From assembly GCA_018389105.1 (NCBI GenBank), contig JACATO010002133.1:62001-126000 (forward strand): a stretch of DNA of 64,000 bases, given 5' to 3'. The notes under the pieces were generated by a model that was given only the letters and a program-made list of their open reading frames with translations, searched no databases and had not been told where the DNA came from. The DNA comes from Nautilus pompilius. Its lineage: Eukaryota; Mollusca; Cephalopoda; Nautilida; Nautilidae. The first letter of the stretch is position 1. Every line of letters begins with the position of its first letter. Positions 1 through 12,700 of this stretch are shown piece by piece. The translations under genes and the position numbers were made by a program.

Positions 1-3000
1 CATTAGGTTCTTGTAGCTTGCTTGCTTGTCATGAGTGCAGTTTACTGGATAAATGCAGCTTGTGGTTGATTTTCCATTGTATCTAGTCTATGTTTGGCAT
101 ATTCAGCTGGTGATGTTCTTTTTCTTCTCCTTCTGTACATCATTGTTTTCCTTCAGCATCATTGGTTTCCATTCACTTCTAATTTGGAGAGTTCTGCCTT
201 ATTTGGCTTGCTTCTGTGCAGGCACAGGAATGGTTCTTTGCTACTTCAACTATAATGCCAGGTTATAAACATCCCTCTGCCAGCTAGTTTGTGTGTGTGT
301 GTACATAAAGAAAGTTCCTATGCTGGCAAAGGTGTTTTTCAAGATGACAGTAACTAGCCAGTAGTAGTAGGCAGACAGTGAGAATCCAGGAAAAATCTCG
401 AGAAACAAATAAGTGTGAACATGGCCATCCAATAAAATTTGCTGTCGAAGATCCTATGGAGATATTCTGAGTGGTGAAAACCAATTTGAGATGTTTTCTT
501 GAGTCATATTTGTGTATAACTAAACAAAGCAAAAATTCCGTTAATTGTTCTGCTTCATTGTCAGGGATTCCACGGAATAACCCGATATTTGTCTTAAAAA
601 ATAAACTGTTTGGACATCGTCGCTTTGTTTTTAAAATTTGTGTTTAACATCATTTCCATTCTTAATTTTAAAAAAATACTGATAAAAAAATTACTTAAGT
701 AGTAGAAATATAAAACATTTGCTTTTGTCAGTCACCTTATTAAATCTGAAGACATCTAAATTTTTTATTAGTTGTCTTCCAGCTTTAATTAGACAGCTGA
801 TCGGTAGTTAGTAACTTGGAACACAGATTGTTTTTTTTTGTTAAGAAAGTCTTAAAATATACCTTACATTGTTAACAGTTGTGGCCACGCTGATCTCCAA
901 TAACATGTTGCTGTGATGAGTGACATCTTGTGGTATTTCACACACCTAGTAGTTGGCCAACACACGAAAGAATCTGGATACATTTCCATCTTCCTTTTCT
1001 TTCTTTCTTTTATTGTTTAAAAGGAGGAGTTTCAGCCATGATGTTTTTAATGATTTAAAAAACAAATGAGGTAATAACATTATCTTTTCAGTGGTATTGT
1101 ATCAACTACTAAAAAAACAAAGGGCTGAGAGATCTAGTTAATGCTAAAATGGAAATTACATATTCCCTATCCTTTAAGAACTCATTTTCCAATAAACACA
1201 TTAAGGGGAGATAATTGGGACGTGAACATTTTTATCAATGAATAAATATTAACTTGAAATTGTCCTCTTCCTGTTGACAGGGTATTAATCTGAAAATAAA
1301 AACATCTCTCTCTTGGTCTGGGAGCACATGCCGATGTTAGATCTTTTGCAGTATCATCTTGCATTGCCTATCAAGATAAATGGTTTCATATTTTGAACAG
1401 CTTTCAAATCAGCTTTGAGTACATGTGCTTAGTGAATGAGACGAGGGGAGGAAAAGTATTTTAAATATAGTTAAAGTATTATTATTGCTTTGTAAGTAAT
1501 TACAATGGTGGCCAATAATTGTATCCCCAAAAATAATTCTGATATTTATTTTAAGTGTGATTCATTGTTGCCGTTGCTCAATACATTGGCGTTTAGTACA
1601 GTTGCCCTGTGAATTAAAAACAAGGTTTAATTATGCTAAAAGTGTGCATTTTAGCATTTTTATACTGTAATTTGCACAAAGAACAGTATTGGTCACCAAT
1701 AATCTATTTTACATATACATTTATTTTAAAATTTTTTGCAGTGTGTAATGTTGTGGGATATCATTGGCAATTCTACACCATTTATGCTAATGCACTTGCA
1801 AACTGCATTAGCTCATTGTATTATTTGTAAGTTGACTAAAATCTGATATAAAACTGGGTTTTCCCATCTTCAATGCGCAGTTTAGCTATAGAATCCCCAT
1901 TTAAGAAAAGACAATGAAATTTTTACCAGGTGCGTCAGGTTCAGTGTAGGTTTAAGTTTCAAACATATTGAATATTCAGAGCAGTTAACAATGTTAATTA
2001 TTATTTAGTTCATGGATGTTCAACAGGAGATATAATATCTGTTTTATCTGAAGGGTTTTGAGAGTTACAGATGAATGTTTTTGTTTTTTTTTTCAGTTAA
2101 ATTAATATTGTAGATCATAAGATATAAATTGGCTAAATCATCTAGAAGTCTTGTTCTGGAAGTAAGTCTTTAGTAATAGAATTATAAATGAATGGAAAAA
2201 TTGGCAGTGGTAATAATATTAGTACGAATCGGTTTGAAGACCATATGAATAGATATTTTCATATCTTGGTTGGGCTTGTGTGAACTACGGTTCATGGCTT
2301 CTTCCTTTGTGATACATAAATTAAACTTTTTAATCTAGATATTTTAGGCAATTTAAAAAAAAAAGAAAGAAAGAATTTCATTAATTTGTTTATTTTTCTT
2401 TTAGGGCTTCCATAATTATCTGATAATAACTCAGGAGGCAATTTGAAATTCAGAAGCAAACTCTAATTTGACACCATTTTGTTTAGCATACAGTGGCGTT
2501 GCTAGAGTTTGTGCCACCTGGGGCGGATTGCCCACCTTGCCCCCCCCCTTTAGCTACGCTAGTGTTAGCATATCTACCCACTCTTTCTGCCCTCTCCCCT
2601 CCTTGCATTTAGCACAACCATTATCTACAATACAAACCGGTTTATTCATTGCACTTTTTTTGTCATTTTAGCATTCTATTTATCAAGGTTTCTGGAGAAT
2701 ATGTAAGACTACGGACTCTTTCCTTCTCCGATCAAGATTTTTCTTATGGCACCAGAGTTGCTTTCTTATCCATGTCAGTGTTTACTCGGGAAGTGTTATC
2801 AGTTTTGTTTACCTGTGACTGCAAGGTGACCGAAGGTTATGACTTTGCACTTTTCTTATCGAGGAACTGATTAGTTACCCATTTTGTGATAACTTTAATC
2901 TAGAATGTATTGGAGTGCAGCAGGCAGACAAACAAACAAATTATTGATTTACTCTGTTTTTTTACTGGTAATTGATCTTATTTAAAGATGAATGCCACGC

Positions 3001-3486
3001 TGTCTTTTTTATGTGAGATTTTGGTGAAGGATTTGTTGTTTCTGTGATAAATTTTAATTTAAAATGTGTTTTTTTTTTTTTTTTAGGTTTTTAAACATCT
3101 CATACCACAATATTTTATCTATAAGTATACAGACATTAGATGTGCCTCATACCACAGAACAAACAAACAGATGGGTACAGTAATGTGTTTATGGGAAATA
3201 ATGGAATTTAGTTAAAGTTGTAGCATCGAAATAAAATATTTAATGTTCCTCCTGTTGACTGTGATGTATTTTCATTTTATGTGGAGAATCAGTATAGTTA
3301 ATCTATACATGTATTATTATTTATTTGTAATAAACTTGTTTATGTGATAGATTATCTCTTCTCTATGTGACAGAGAGGAAAACGTTGAGATGTTTCAGAA
3401 GTTAAACTTCCATTGAAGAATAGAAAGAAAGGAAAAAATTAAATGAAATAGCTTTCAGCGTGAAACAGTTTCCATTTGTCTTTCAG
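1..3486 (+). other. Intron or 5' flank of IRS
   Basis: This is AT-rich non-coding sequence upstream of the first visible PH exon. It contains a 74-bp hAT-like MITE at 2491-2564, short poly-T runs and a small GT repeat near 290. I searched for an exon encoding the missing first PH strand (GYLRK-like, ending before a GT donor) and found none, so the IRS start is probably upstream of the window. Confidence 0.6.
2491..2564. mobile_element. Ultra-short hAT-like MITE
   Basis: A 74-bp GC-richer island starts CAGTGGCGTTGCTAGAG and ends with CTTTAGCTACGCTAGTG, whose reverse complement is CACTAGCGTAGCTAAAG. The ends are therefore inverted repeats of about 17 bp with a few mismatches. It is flanked by a perfect 8-bp duplication TTAGCATA (2483-2490 and 2565-2572), the hAT superfamily target length. 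CAGTGGCGTAGCTAG-type ends are common in animal hAT elements. There is no coding capacity. Confidence 0.85.
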
Positions 3487-3790
3487 ACGATGAAGAAGAA
3501 ATTCTTCGTCATTCAGGCAGGTGGCAAGGTGGGACAGGCAAGGCTGGAGTATTATGATAGTGAGAAGAAGTTCCGAGCTGGTGCATTTCCAAAACGGAGT
3601 ATAATTCTTAACAGCTGCTTCAACATCAACAAGAGGACAGACAGCAAGAATAAGTTTGCCATCTCCCTCTACACAAAAGATGACTGTTTCTCCATAATTG
3701 CGGAGAATGAAAGAGAGCAGAATGATTGGTTGAATTTGATGCTGGCACTGCAGAGCGATTCATCTGGAGACAAGCCCAAACCTCATTTTG
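3487..3790 (+). CDS. IRS: IRS exon: PH domain
   Basis: The acceptor follows a pyrimidine tract ending TTTCAG at 3481-3486, and the donor GTGAGT starts at 3791. The exon begins in phase 0 with TMKKKFFVI, which aligns with the second strand of the IRS PH domain. It continues through ARLEYYDSEKKF, APKRSI and SCFNINKRTDSKNK to the C-terminal PH helix around QNDWLNLMLALQ. The conserved tryptophan of that helix is present. The exon ends in phase 1. The missing first strand (GYLRK-like) implies at least one upstream exon. Confidence 0.95.
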
Positions 3791-6700
3791 GTGAGTTTTT
3801 AGTTGTTTGATACATTCAACCCTAACCCACTGCAAAATAGTTACAAAATTTGAAAGAAAAAAAAATAGTTCAACAAAACAAACCCAAAATAGCCATTTTT
3901 AATTGAAGAGTAAGATCTTATATGGTACTAATAAAATCTGACAGTGGTGGAGTCATGCAGCTCTTAATAAGGATGCTTGTTTTAAGAATGCATAACAATG
4001 TCTTTGCCATTTTATCTTTTAAATAAACATTTTTTTTAAGAACAGTTATAAAATATCCTTGTGCAGAGTACATTAGAAAGTCAACATTAGTGGACATATT
4101 TCCTGAGATAATCATTGAGTTGGCACTTGTTTCTTATGATTCCTAACCTGTACATATGCAGCTTCCATAACGATGAACAAAATCTATGATATTTTGTAAG
4201 ATGTTTAAAACATTGGTCAGTGTTTTATTTACATCATGTATACATGGGGGTATATATCACGTATCGCCATTAGCATATATCACGTTCTCCATTATGAGGT
4301 CTTATCACATATTGATTTTGCAACAAAATGGTAAATATGGTGAGTGACTGTTCTTCACACTTGGCCTCTTACCTTTCAGTAATTTGACAAAATGTTCCTG
4401 ATAAGCATTTTATGCTGTTCTATGTTATAATAAAAGTCAATTCCCAATTCTCTAGCCTTGTGTCACTAATCAATAAATAATCATGCTGTTTGTTCAGTTG
4501 CATACTCAAGGTCAACATCTGGGAAAGTGGCATCACATCCTACAGTTGTATTTGTTTGCAGGCATCATTATGGCATCATTACAATCGTTTGGTTTTACAA
4601 GATCTAATTCTGATTGAGAAAGTGTTAAAAAGAATCAGAAGAAACAGGTGATCTAAAATGAAAAGTCTTCGACAACAAATAAGTCTTTCAGTATAGATGG
4701 TACCCTAACCCTAACCCTGCAAACAAAATGGACGCCACACAAATTTCGCCAAATCAGGGTCATTCAGCTTTCATTGATTGGCACTGGTTCAGAACATAAC
4801 CAAAAAAAAAAAAAAAAAAAAACTGCCTTTCCAGAAAAACATTATAGCCATTTTAGACAAGGAAAGGAAAAGTGACCAAAATTCTTGTGGATATGGTTGA
4901 TACAGAATTCCCAAAAATTGTGCAGCAGATAGTGAGGTATAATTAGTTATATAGAATATTTGAATTTTTTCAAAACAAAACTATTCACTTGAATGGTGCT
5001 GCAGAGTCCTTGTACAGTAAACCTTCTGTTGCACATTACATTAGCACTGGATCATGAAGTTGTTGAATCACTTTGAATTCATGTCAACTATAGACTGATC
5101 GCAAACAATAAATTAGGGCTCTGCCACCACTTAGAGCTAAGTATATGTCCAATTTTTTTTTTTTTTTATAAAAAAAGGAATGGGAGAAAACTTTAAAAAC
5201 AAAATACAAACAAATATACATCAGAATTTTAAAGATTTAATGTATTGTTTGAGAACATTTTCCAGTAAAGATTTATTTTGCTGCCATATCATATGAATGT
5301 CAATTTAAGTTTTACAGAAGGTCATCAAATCAACCTGAATAAGAATTTAAATAAATTACTACCAAAGATAAAGGGGAACGTTGCCTTGTAAAAGACCCCC
5401 AATTTTTTTTTTGTTGTTGCAAACTATTGTGCACTTTGTTTTAAATTTAACAATTATACAAAGCACAGATAGGTGTGTGAACAGCGAGGAAATTTGTTCC
5501 AATCTACATTACTCTTTTTATGCTTGACATGTATCATAATGAAAACAGTGCTACCTTCTGTATATCCTTTGCTCCATTTCAAAAAGTGCACAAAGAATCT
5601 TGGATATCAGACATGTGTGAACTGTTATTGGTGTGGGAAGAATGTTTCATTCCTGTCAGGGGCAGATTGGGAGCCCAAAACAGCCCAGGCAAACACCTAA
5701 AATCGGCCCATTAATGTAGGCTATGATTCTGGCGACTGCAGCGAGCCCATACAGCTGGGGTTCGGGGCGCTGTAGGCCACCAAGAAAATTTTGAAATTTG
5801 ACCAGTTACAGGGACATTTTGAGGCCATATGAAATGGGTATTAGAACATTCTAAGGTCAATATTAAGTTCTTCATCCCATTGGCTTATGATTCGATCACT
5901 AAAATAGCATTATTTTAATAATAAACACTTAAAAAGAAAATAAGAACAAAACACATCCAACTTATATTTCATGTTAGATAACTCAGATGGAGAAACAAAC
6001 AAAGCTGATGAACAGTCCTCAAAGAGCAAGCTGAAGATAAAAGTTAAAAATTTTTTGTTTTGAGACAACACTGAGTAGTCTCGGTGTATCCACTTTACTC
6101 AAGAATGCATGGGGTTTTAGAACTGTTATTTTTGTCTCTGTAGCTATGAGGAATATAATACTTCATCCAAAAATAAAAAGAAGGCATTATTTTAATTTTT
6201 GTTTGACGTTATTTGAAGAATCACTGTTACATCTCTGTATTTGAACTGCTCACATTTGCCTTCAGAATTGCACATTAAAAAAGCCCTGTACACAAGGTCA
6301 AAAATACTCAAGTTATACACCTATATAATTATATATATAGACAGATAGACATTCAATAATTATGAATACACAGAATAAAGTTGAAATCTTATAATTGTGG
6401 CCTTATTAAATTTACTTGCATACATATAAAAATAAGATGATTGCCTGATTTTCCACAAAACTGAAATTATTAAGCAATAATAACTCAATTACTCAAGAGA
6501 TGATATACATATGAGTATATGATGTGATAATCTTTATTGAAGGAGAATGTTATATATAATATGCAGTTATCAAATAAATGAAATAAGTTAAACACATTTT
6601 TTTCTATATTCAGTATTAAACAAATACCAGCTGCTGATATATAGTGTAATAATACAATGTAAATAATATTGTTCCTTTACGAAAAGGCCTGATAATTGTA

Positions 6701-9700
6701 TGTGCTATACTTTTATACGACTGGCAGCGCAGTAGGTTTGTTTACACATGCATCACCACAAACACGTGAGTAATGCGTTGCTCCATGACGTCACGAGGCG
6801 ATAGGAATTCTTCAGCCCCATTATAATCTTATTGGAACACCATCGTATATGCAGTCCGTCGTTGACCGAAATGTCATTATGCGGCGCATGACTGTAGTTC
6901 ATTAAAAAAATTTTTGAGCATAATGTTATATTATATATAAATTAGTAATCACTGCACCTCAGCCCTTGAAAGAGCTTGTTCTTTACAACAAAAAATATAT
7001 ATAATTGAGGCTTAGATGCAAGTTGCAGAGGAGAACACTGAGTGTATGAGTACAGTACAGACCGTACGGAATGCCTGGACCTTATATTGTCTCTCACCTA
7101 CAGGGCCTGGGGGCCAGGACATCATTAATTTGATTATACAGTTGATAACTTCCAACATAAAATTATATATACAGACACCTACAACTAATGTAGAGTGCAG
7201 TAGGTTGCTTAGTAGCACAATAGTATTGGAACTAGAGAGGCCAATCAGGTTATCAGCCTACTGACTAGGCGCCAGGCGGCACCAGCCCACTGGGATTTTG
7301 CCTGGTGTCCTGGTGGCCCAATCCACCCCTGATTCCTGTACACACGTTTATTAACTTTTATTATTATTTTTTTTGTTTCCTGAATCATTCTTTTAGTTTT
7401 AACTCCTTAATCTGTTTTTGTTTCCAAGAATTTTAATCCTCTCTTGAAATTACATCATCAGACGGTTACATGGTCTCCACAAAGCAATGCTAACACAGCT
7501 CCAGTATTGCCTGTTTTTTTTTTCCTCCTTCAGCATCATCGCTGTTCATAGTTTCTGCTCAGAGGCTCATACATCACAAAAGTATTTTATGATCTTTTTA
7601 CCCGCTATCTCTTTGCCATGGGTGTCCAATGAATCACATCAAGAGCTGTAACATTATTGATAAGATCTGATGCTGAATCACAGATATTGATCGGTGATAG
7701 TAGACCATGCAGTACCACTTTCTTTAGCAAAGCATTAAGTACTCCGATAATACCTTGGTTGGATGGTTGCATCACAGAAGTGGCGTTTGCATTGACTGCA
7801 AGTGAAGATGAATTATGGAGACCAACCTCCATATATTTCTTTAGGTTATGTTTCATGTAGAGCAGCATCTTACATTTCTGTTTTTGCATCTGTTGGTGGA
7901 GCTGTGGTGTTGATGGTGAAAATTATCACTGGCCATGCATGTTTTACTGTTGTCTTCCTAGAACAAGCAGTTTTCAAACAAACTTGTTGTTGTTGTTGTT
8001 GTTGAGCGAGTTGGATTTCCGAACGAGGCTCTTTCAATGGCATTGCATCCCGTAAAGACAAGTGGCCTGTTGTTCTCTGTCGAGTCCTCCTCGTGATTGA
8101 GAGATGTTCGTCAAGCCACAAGTGGCCCGGTCCACCCGACACGGGGGGGGGGGGGAGTACCTGGGAGGTCCCTCTGGTGTCGGGCTGTTGTTGTTGCTGC
8201 CATAAGGTTTCTCAAAAGTTCCAAAATGGCAAAATATAGCTTCTTCCTCTGATACACTAATTTTGTAACTGTATTGGTCTAGATAATCAGCATGATTCAT
8301 GTATTTGACTAATCCTTCCCTTAAGGGACATTTTTATTCTCTATCATTTAGTTTCCATTTTTAGCACATCTGTGAAGAATACTATTACAAAAGCCTATAG
8401 GAAATTGTATGGTATGTAAATAGTTTTTTCACAGCTTATTTCCATACAATTCAGCTTTATGATAATTTTTACTCTAGGTACATGTTAATTTCTGAAAATA
8501 TAAAATCAATCAAGGGCTAATCTTGGCATTTCCCATCGTATTAGGAGTAACAGAAGTAACTAATGGACTTGTGTTTCGAAAATTTTGTCTTATTGCTACC
8601 ACCATCAGTGTTTGGTTTTGAGGACTGTTCTGGAGTATAACAGAGCTACTTTTCGGTAGATGTTGTTTATTTTTATTTGGATGGCATAGATGGCCCGAGC
8701 AAGTTTACCCTCTACGCATAGCGCATCACGAGCAACTCTCAATTCTTACTCGATGCTCCATCCACAAGATCTAAGTTCCATGACGTTTCTTCAAACAAAT
8801 AAAAATATAAATTTTTTTTAAAAAAATTGCTGCAGCTTTTCCAATCACCTGACAAAACCTTGTGTTATTTGGCAGCTGGAAAGCCTGTAGAGATTACCAA
8901 AGAGTGAGAAACCGACATTGTTGCAGACTGTAGAATACAAAGAAGCCACATCTTTTTTGTTGTCTTTGGATAAAGCAAGGCAGCAAAAAAAAAGTGTTGG
9001 TTTTTTCCTGACAGGATGTGGTTCAGGAAGAACGAGTTAAGAGATGCCAATGTTCAGAGATTGAGTTTTAAGGCAGAAACTGTTTCATGGGTACTGACAG
9101 AAACAGTGTTTGATTCCAACATCTGGAATGGAATGCAAAGGATTTTTTTTTGTAATGGTAAAAAGATAAGATAGATGATGGAACCAAACAAACAAACTTC
9201 TTTTTGACCGGTTGCTAGTTAAAATGAGATGTGTGTTAGATGGCAAACATATTTCACTGTAGTATTATTTTTGTTTTCAGTAAAGATAATGGCGCAAGTG
9301 TGTAGCAGAAAGTGGAAAATATTTTTAACGAAATGTTTTAACCTCGTTCTTGCTGGGTCTAAGTTACCTTGGAAATTTGGAATGAAAGATGTCGTGACTT
9401 GATGGGATGAAAACGAAAAATCAAATTCATGGCTGTTTACGCCATAAAGATTAATCGGTTTTGGAATTAACTCCTCACTTCCATTTACATGATTAATCTT
9501 CATGTTTTCTAATCTTATTTTTCAGCAACAACATATTTAGAAATCTAGCAAAACAGGGAGTACAATATCTTTTAGTTTATAGATTGATACATCCGCCCTC
9601 CCCAACCTCCCGACCTCAGCCATTTTGACTTACCTATGGTTAAATGGATGAAGTCCGAGCAGCCAGACTAAATTAGGCCTCAGTTGATGTTTAAAAATAT

Positions 9701-12700
9701 CAGAAGAAAACTATTCGTCCACACCCATGACAAATCAGATTACTATTTGTTGTTTACCTGTTAGAAGGCTTTTGCTTGCAAAAAATTTCATAGACTCAGT
9801 GTCTGTTATGTAGCTCAGTAATGATGATATTAATAAAACAGTATTCTGACCAAGCTACATTTAACTTGATTAGATTATCCAGAGATTTACCTATCTACTA
9901 ACTATCCCCCGATACACCTTACTAATAAGTAACCTTGGTACTGAGATTTTCTTCATCTCATTCATAACGGAGGACAAATTTTTTACAAAAGTTTTTTTAA
10001 CAAATCACAACATAATTGTTTTGTTTTTGTTTTTTTTGCACATCAAAGAATAATTTATGCATAGTCATGTGATTTGTCAAAGGGACATGATTGGTTTCGT
10101 TACACAAAACATTATGTTATTATTATTGTTGTCAAAATTACTTTAATTTATTTATTACTCTGTTTCTTTTATATTTTTATTTGAGCTTGTGACCAGTGAA
10201 CTTCCATTTACTTATTAATGAGACATTTGACCTCTACCCACAACCTGAAAATATGCAATCTCACTATTTTCTTCAAACATGCAAATAAATAATTTTTTTT
10301 TTTTTTAAAAAAAAAAAAAATCTCTTTTATTTTAAAGAATTTGTGTGGCAGGTGACAGTTAAACCAAGGGACCTCGGTTCCCACAAGAATTTGACTGGTC
10401 ACTACCGTTTGTGTCTGACTGCTCAGGAAATCAGTCTGGTGAAGAACAATTCTGAAGTACCAATGGTGACATTTCAGGTAGGCAGAAACTCAGAGTCACA
10501 CTTTGTTTTGTTTGCCTTGTTACTGCAATCCAGATAAACATGGATATGGTCTTACTTTCTTTTCTTTTTCAAATCAGAAGTTCTTGGGTGTGATCTCTTA
10601 TTTGTTTGTTTAGTTTAGCAGTATTCTCTACTATTAGACTTATATCTGGACCTCAAAATCAGAATGGATGGAGTTGAATGATGGAACACTTTATCCTGAT
10701 TCATCAAGTCTCCCCAGTTGTGCCTGTTTTGGTATTGTTTGCCTGTGTGGTGTGTCCAGAGATGTCCTGTTGACAACTGTTTCTCCATCCATGTTTTTAT
10801 CTGTGGAAATTATTTTGGGGTTTACAAGATAATGTGGAATTGATGTTTATTTTGTAGGTTCATCTTCTCAAGCCAACATTTCTTTTAGCTGCTAGCCTGC
10901 TCAACAGCCATTTCAAATCTGTCCACAATGTGTAATTACTACAAGTGTTAGTGGTGTTTCATTTTCAATGTGCTATTGGGCCTCTTTCATGCATGCCTGC
11001 ACACAGACACAGACACATACTTCAAAAGAAAACTAAATTCCAACTACTTAAAGTAATTTAAACTAATCAGAATAACTTTTTGTTGTTGTTGTAATATACA
11101 CTGTGCCAAAGTACGTGTTTGTGCTTTGATGCATAAGAAAGTGTCATGTGACCTCTGTTCTATCCCAGAGGCAGTAACAGCAGATGTGGTGGGAATGTTC
11201 TTGCAGGAAAACAAATCAGGTACTTGACATTTGTACCGAAATGAAACAGCCTATCTATTAATAACTGTAAGCTGCAGTATCTCTGCTATTTGGTGCAGCC
11301 TTTGTCAGTCTGGGTTCAGCTGACAGGATGCATTGTGCAGTTTGTTAATGCACTCACTGCTTGGCAGAATTAGCTTAACTTTTTTTCTCGCAGATGTAAA
11401 GCGATAGTCTGTCTGCACAGAGGGGATTTCTGCAGCGTCTCAACAGAGAGCCTTTTAGTTATTCTCTTTTCCATCCACTTTTAATATACTTTTTAAATGG
11501 CACACAGCTTTTGTGCTTAATTAACAGACAATCTGTGACCAAGGGCTGCTCTCTGTGCCAGAAAGGGCATCAGTTTTTGATTTTTCTCTATATTGTGAAA
11601 ATTCGCAAGTGTGTTCCAAAGATACAATTTAAGAACACCCCCCCCCAAAAAAAAAACAGAAGATCAGGGACTTTTGCAGTTGTGGGAATAGAATGATAAT
11701 GAGTAAACTCTGAATAGTTTTTGTAATACCATTCTTTTGAGCTTGACAAAGCTAGTTTTTTGCTATCAGTTTAGAATGCCCTTTATTTTCGTTTTAAATT
11801 TAAGTTTCGAAATCCAAAGTTTTTGAATTTCTTTTTTTAATTTATTTCACTTTGCTTTGGATTTTCTCCGTGTACATTTTTAGAGGACTAGATTCTGTCT
11901 TTGAGGCAGCGGAGGTCGGCTAAGCTCTGTTGAGAGAGGCAAAGCAATGCGGATCTATTTTTAAAATGTTTGGGAGACAAATTGGAATGGGCAGTGTGTT
12001 GCTTGGTGCTGTCTGGTTTCGGCAACCTTAGCTACATTCCATAAAGGGCCAACCAACTCCCTTGGGACAGTCAGAAGGGTGGAGAGCCCCTGCTGACTGG
12101 GCGGAGGAGGGGGGGAGCTACCAGGTGTATGCACTTAGGAAGCCTCGGAACCGATGTTGGCCGGCATTTAGTGCAAGATTATCTGTGGAAGTGGGGCTCC
12201 TGTTGGCATGTCAATGCGCCGAAGTACCTCGTGGGTGTTGGGGTGGGGGGGGGGGGAAGGGAACCAGTGTTTTCCTTTTTATGAAACATTTTAAGAAGAG
12301 AATTTTATTATATATTCTTTTGTTTCAAATTACATCTAGAGATTACATGTAGTATCTGAAAGAAAAAGGTTTGTTTTAATTCTTTTTCTCCTTCAAAATC
12401 CATCCACTTTACCTGTAGAGTGTAAACACCCCACACCACCTCCCGAAACTGTGTGCATCACTTCCTGAATAATACATCTTCTGTGGCTTCATGGAAAATT
12501 TCTTGAATGTTTGGGATGGGGTTATAGCGCAAAATGGGCAGGAAGTTTATAGTTCTGTTTACTCTGCTCAAAGAGAGAGAGATATGACGTCAGTACAGAG
12601 AGAGAGAGAAAGAGAGATATGACGTCAGTACAGAGAGATGGAGAGAGAGAGATATGACGTCAGTACAGAGAGAGAGAGAAAGAGAGATATGACGTCAGTA

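Larger units (their letters stand above)
3791..10337 (+). other. IRS intron (PH to PTB)
   Basis: This 6.5-kb AT-rich intron holds a short telomere-like CCCTAA run at 4703-4718, the hAT-like element at 5657-7331, a pogo/Tigger-type remnant at 7500-7889, and a stem-forming segment near 8666-8806. A poly-G tract lies near 8143-8155 with CAA/TTG triplet repeats around 7985. No further coding exon is supported. Confidence 0.8.

Noticed and set aside
2649-2870. 73-codon frame as the missing first IRS exon
   Set aside because: It lacks a GYLRK-like strand and has no donor in the required phase after a matching sequence.
7016-7264. 82-codon + frame near 7016
   Set aside because: It lies inside the hAT-like element, has no homology that I recognise, and is shadowed by a frame on the other strand.
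8034-8300. 88- and 90-codon minus frames around the poly-G tract at 8143
   Set aside because: They contain homopolymer-derived proline and glutamine runs and show no family motif.
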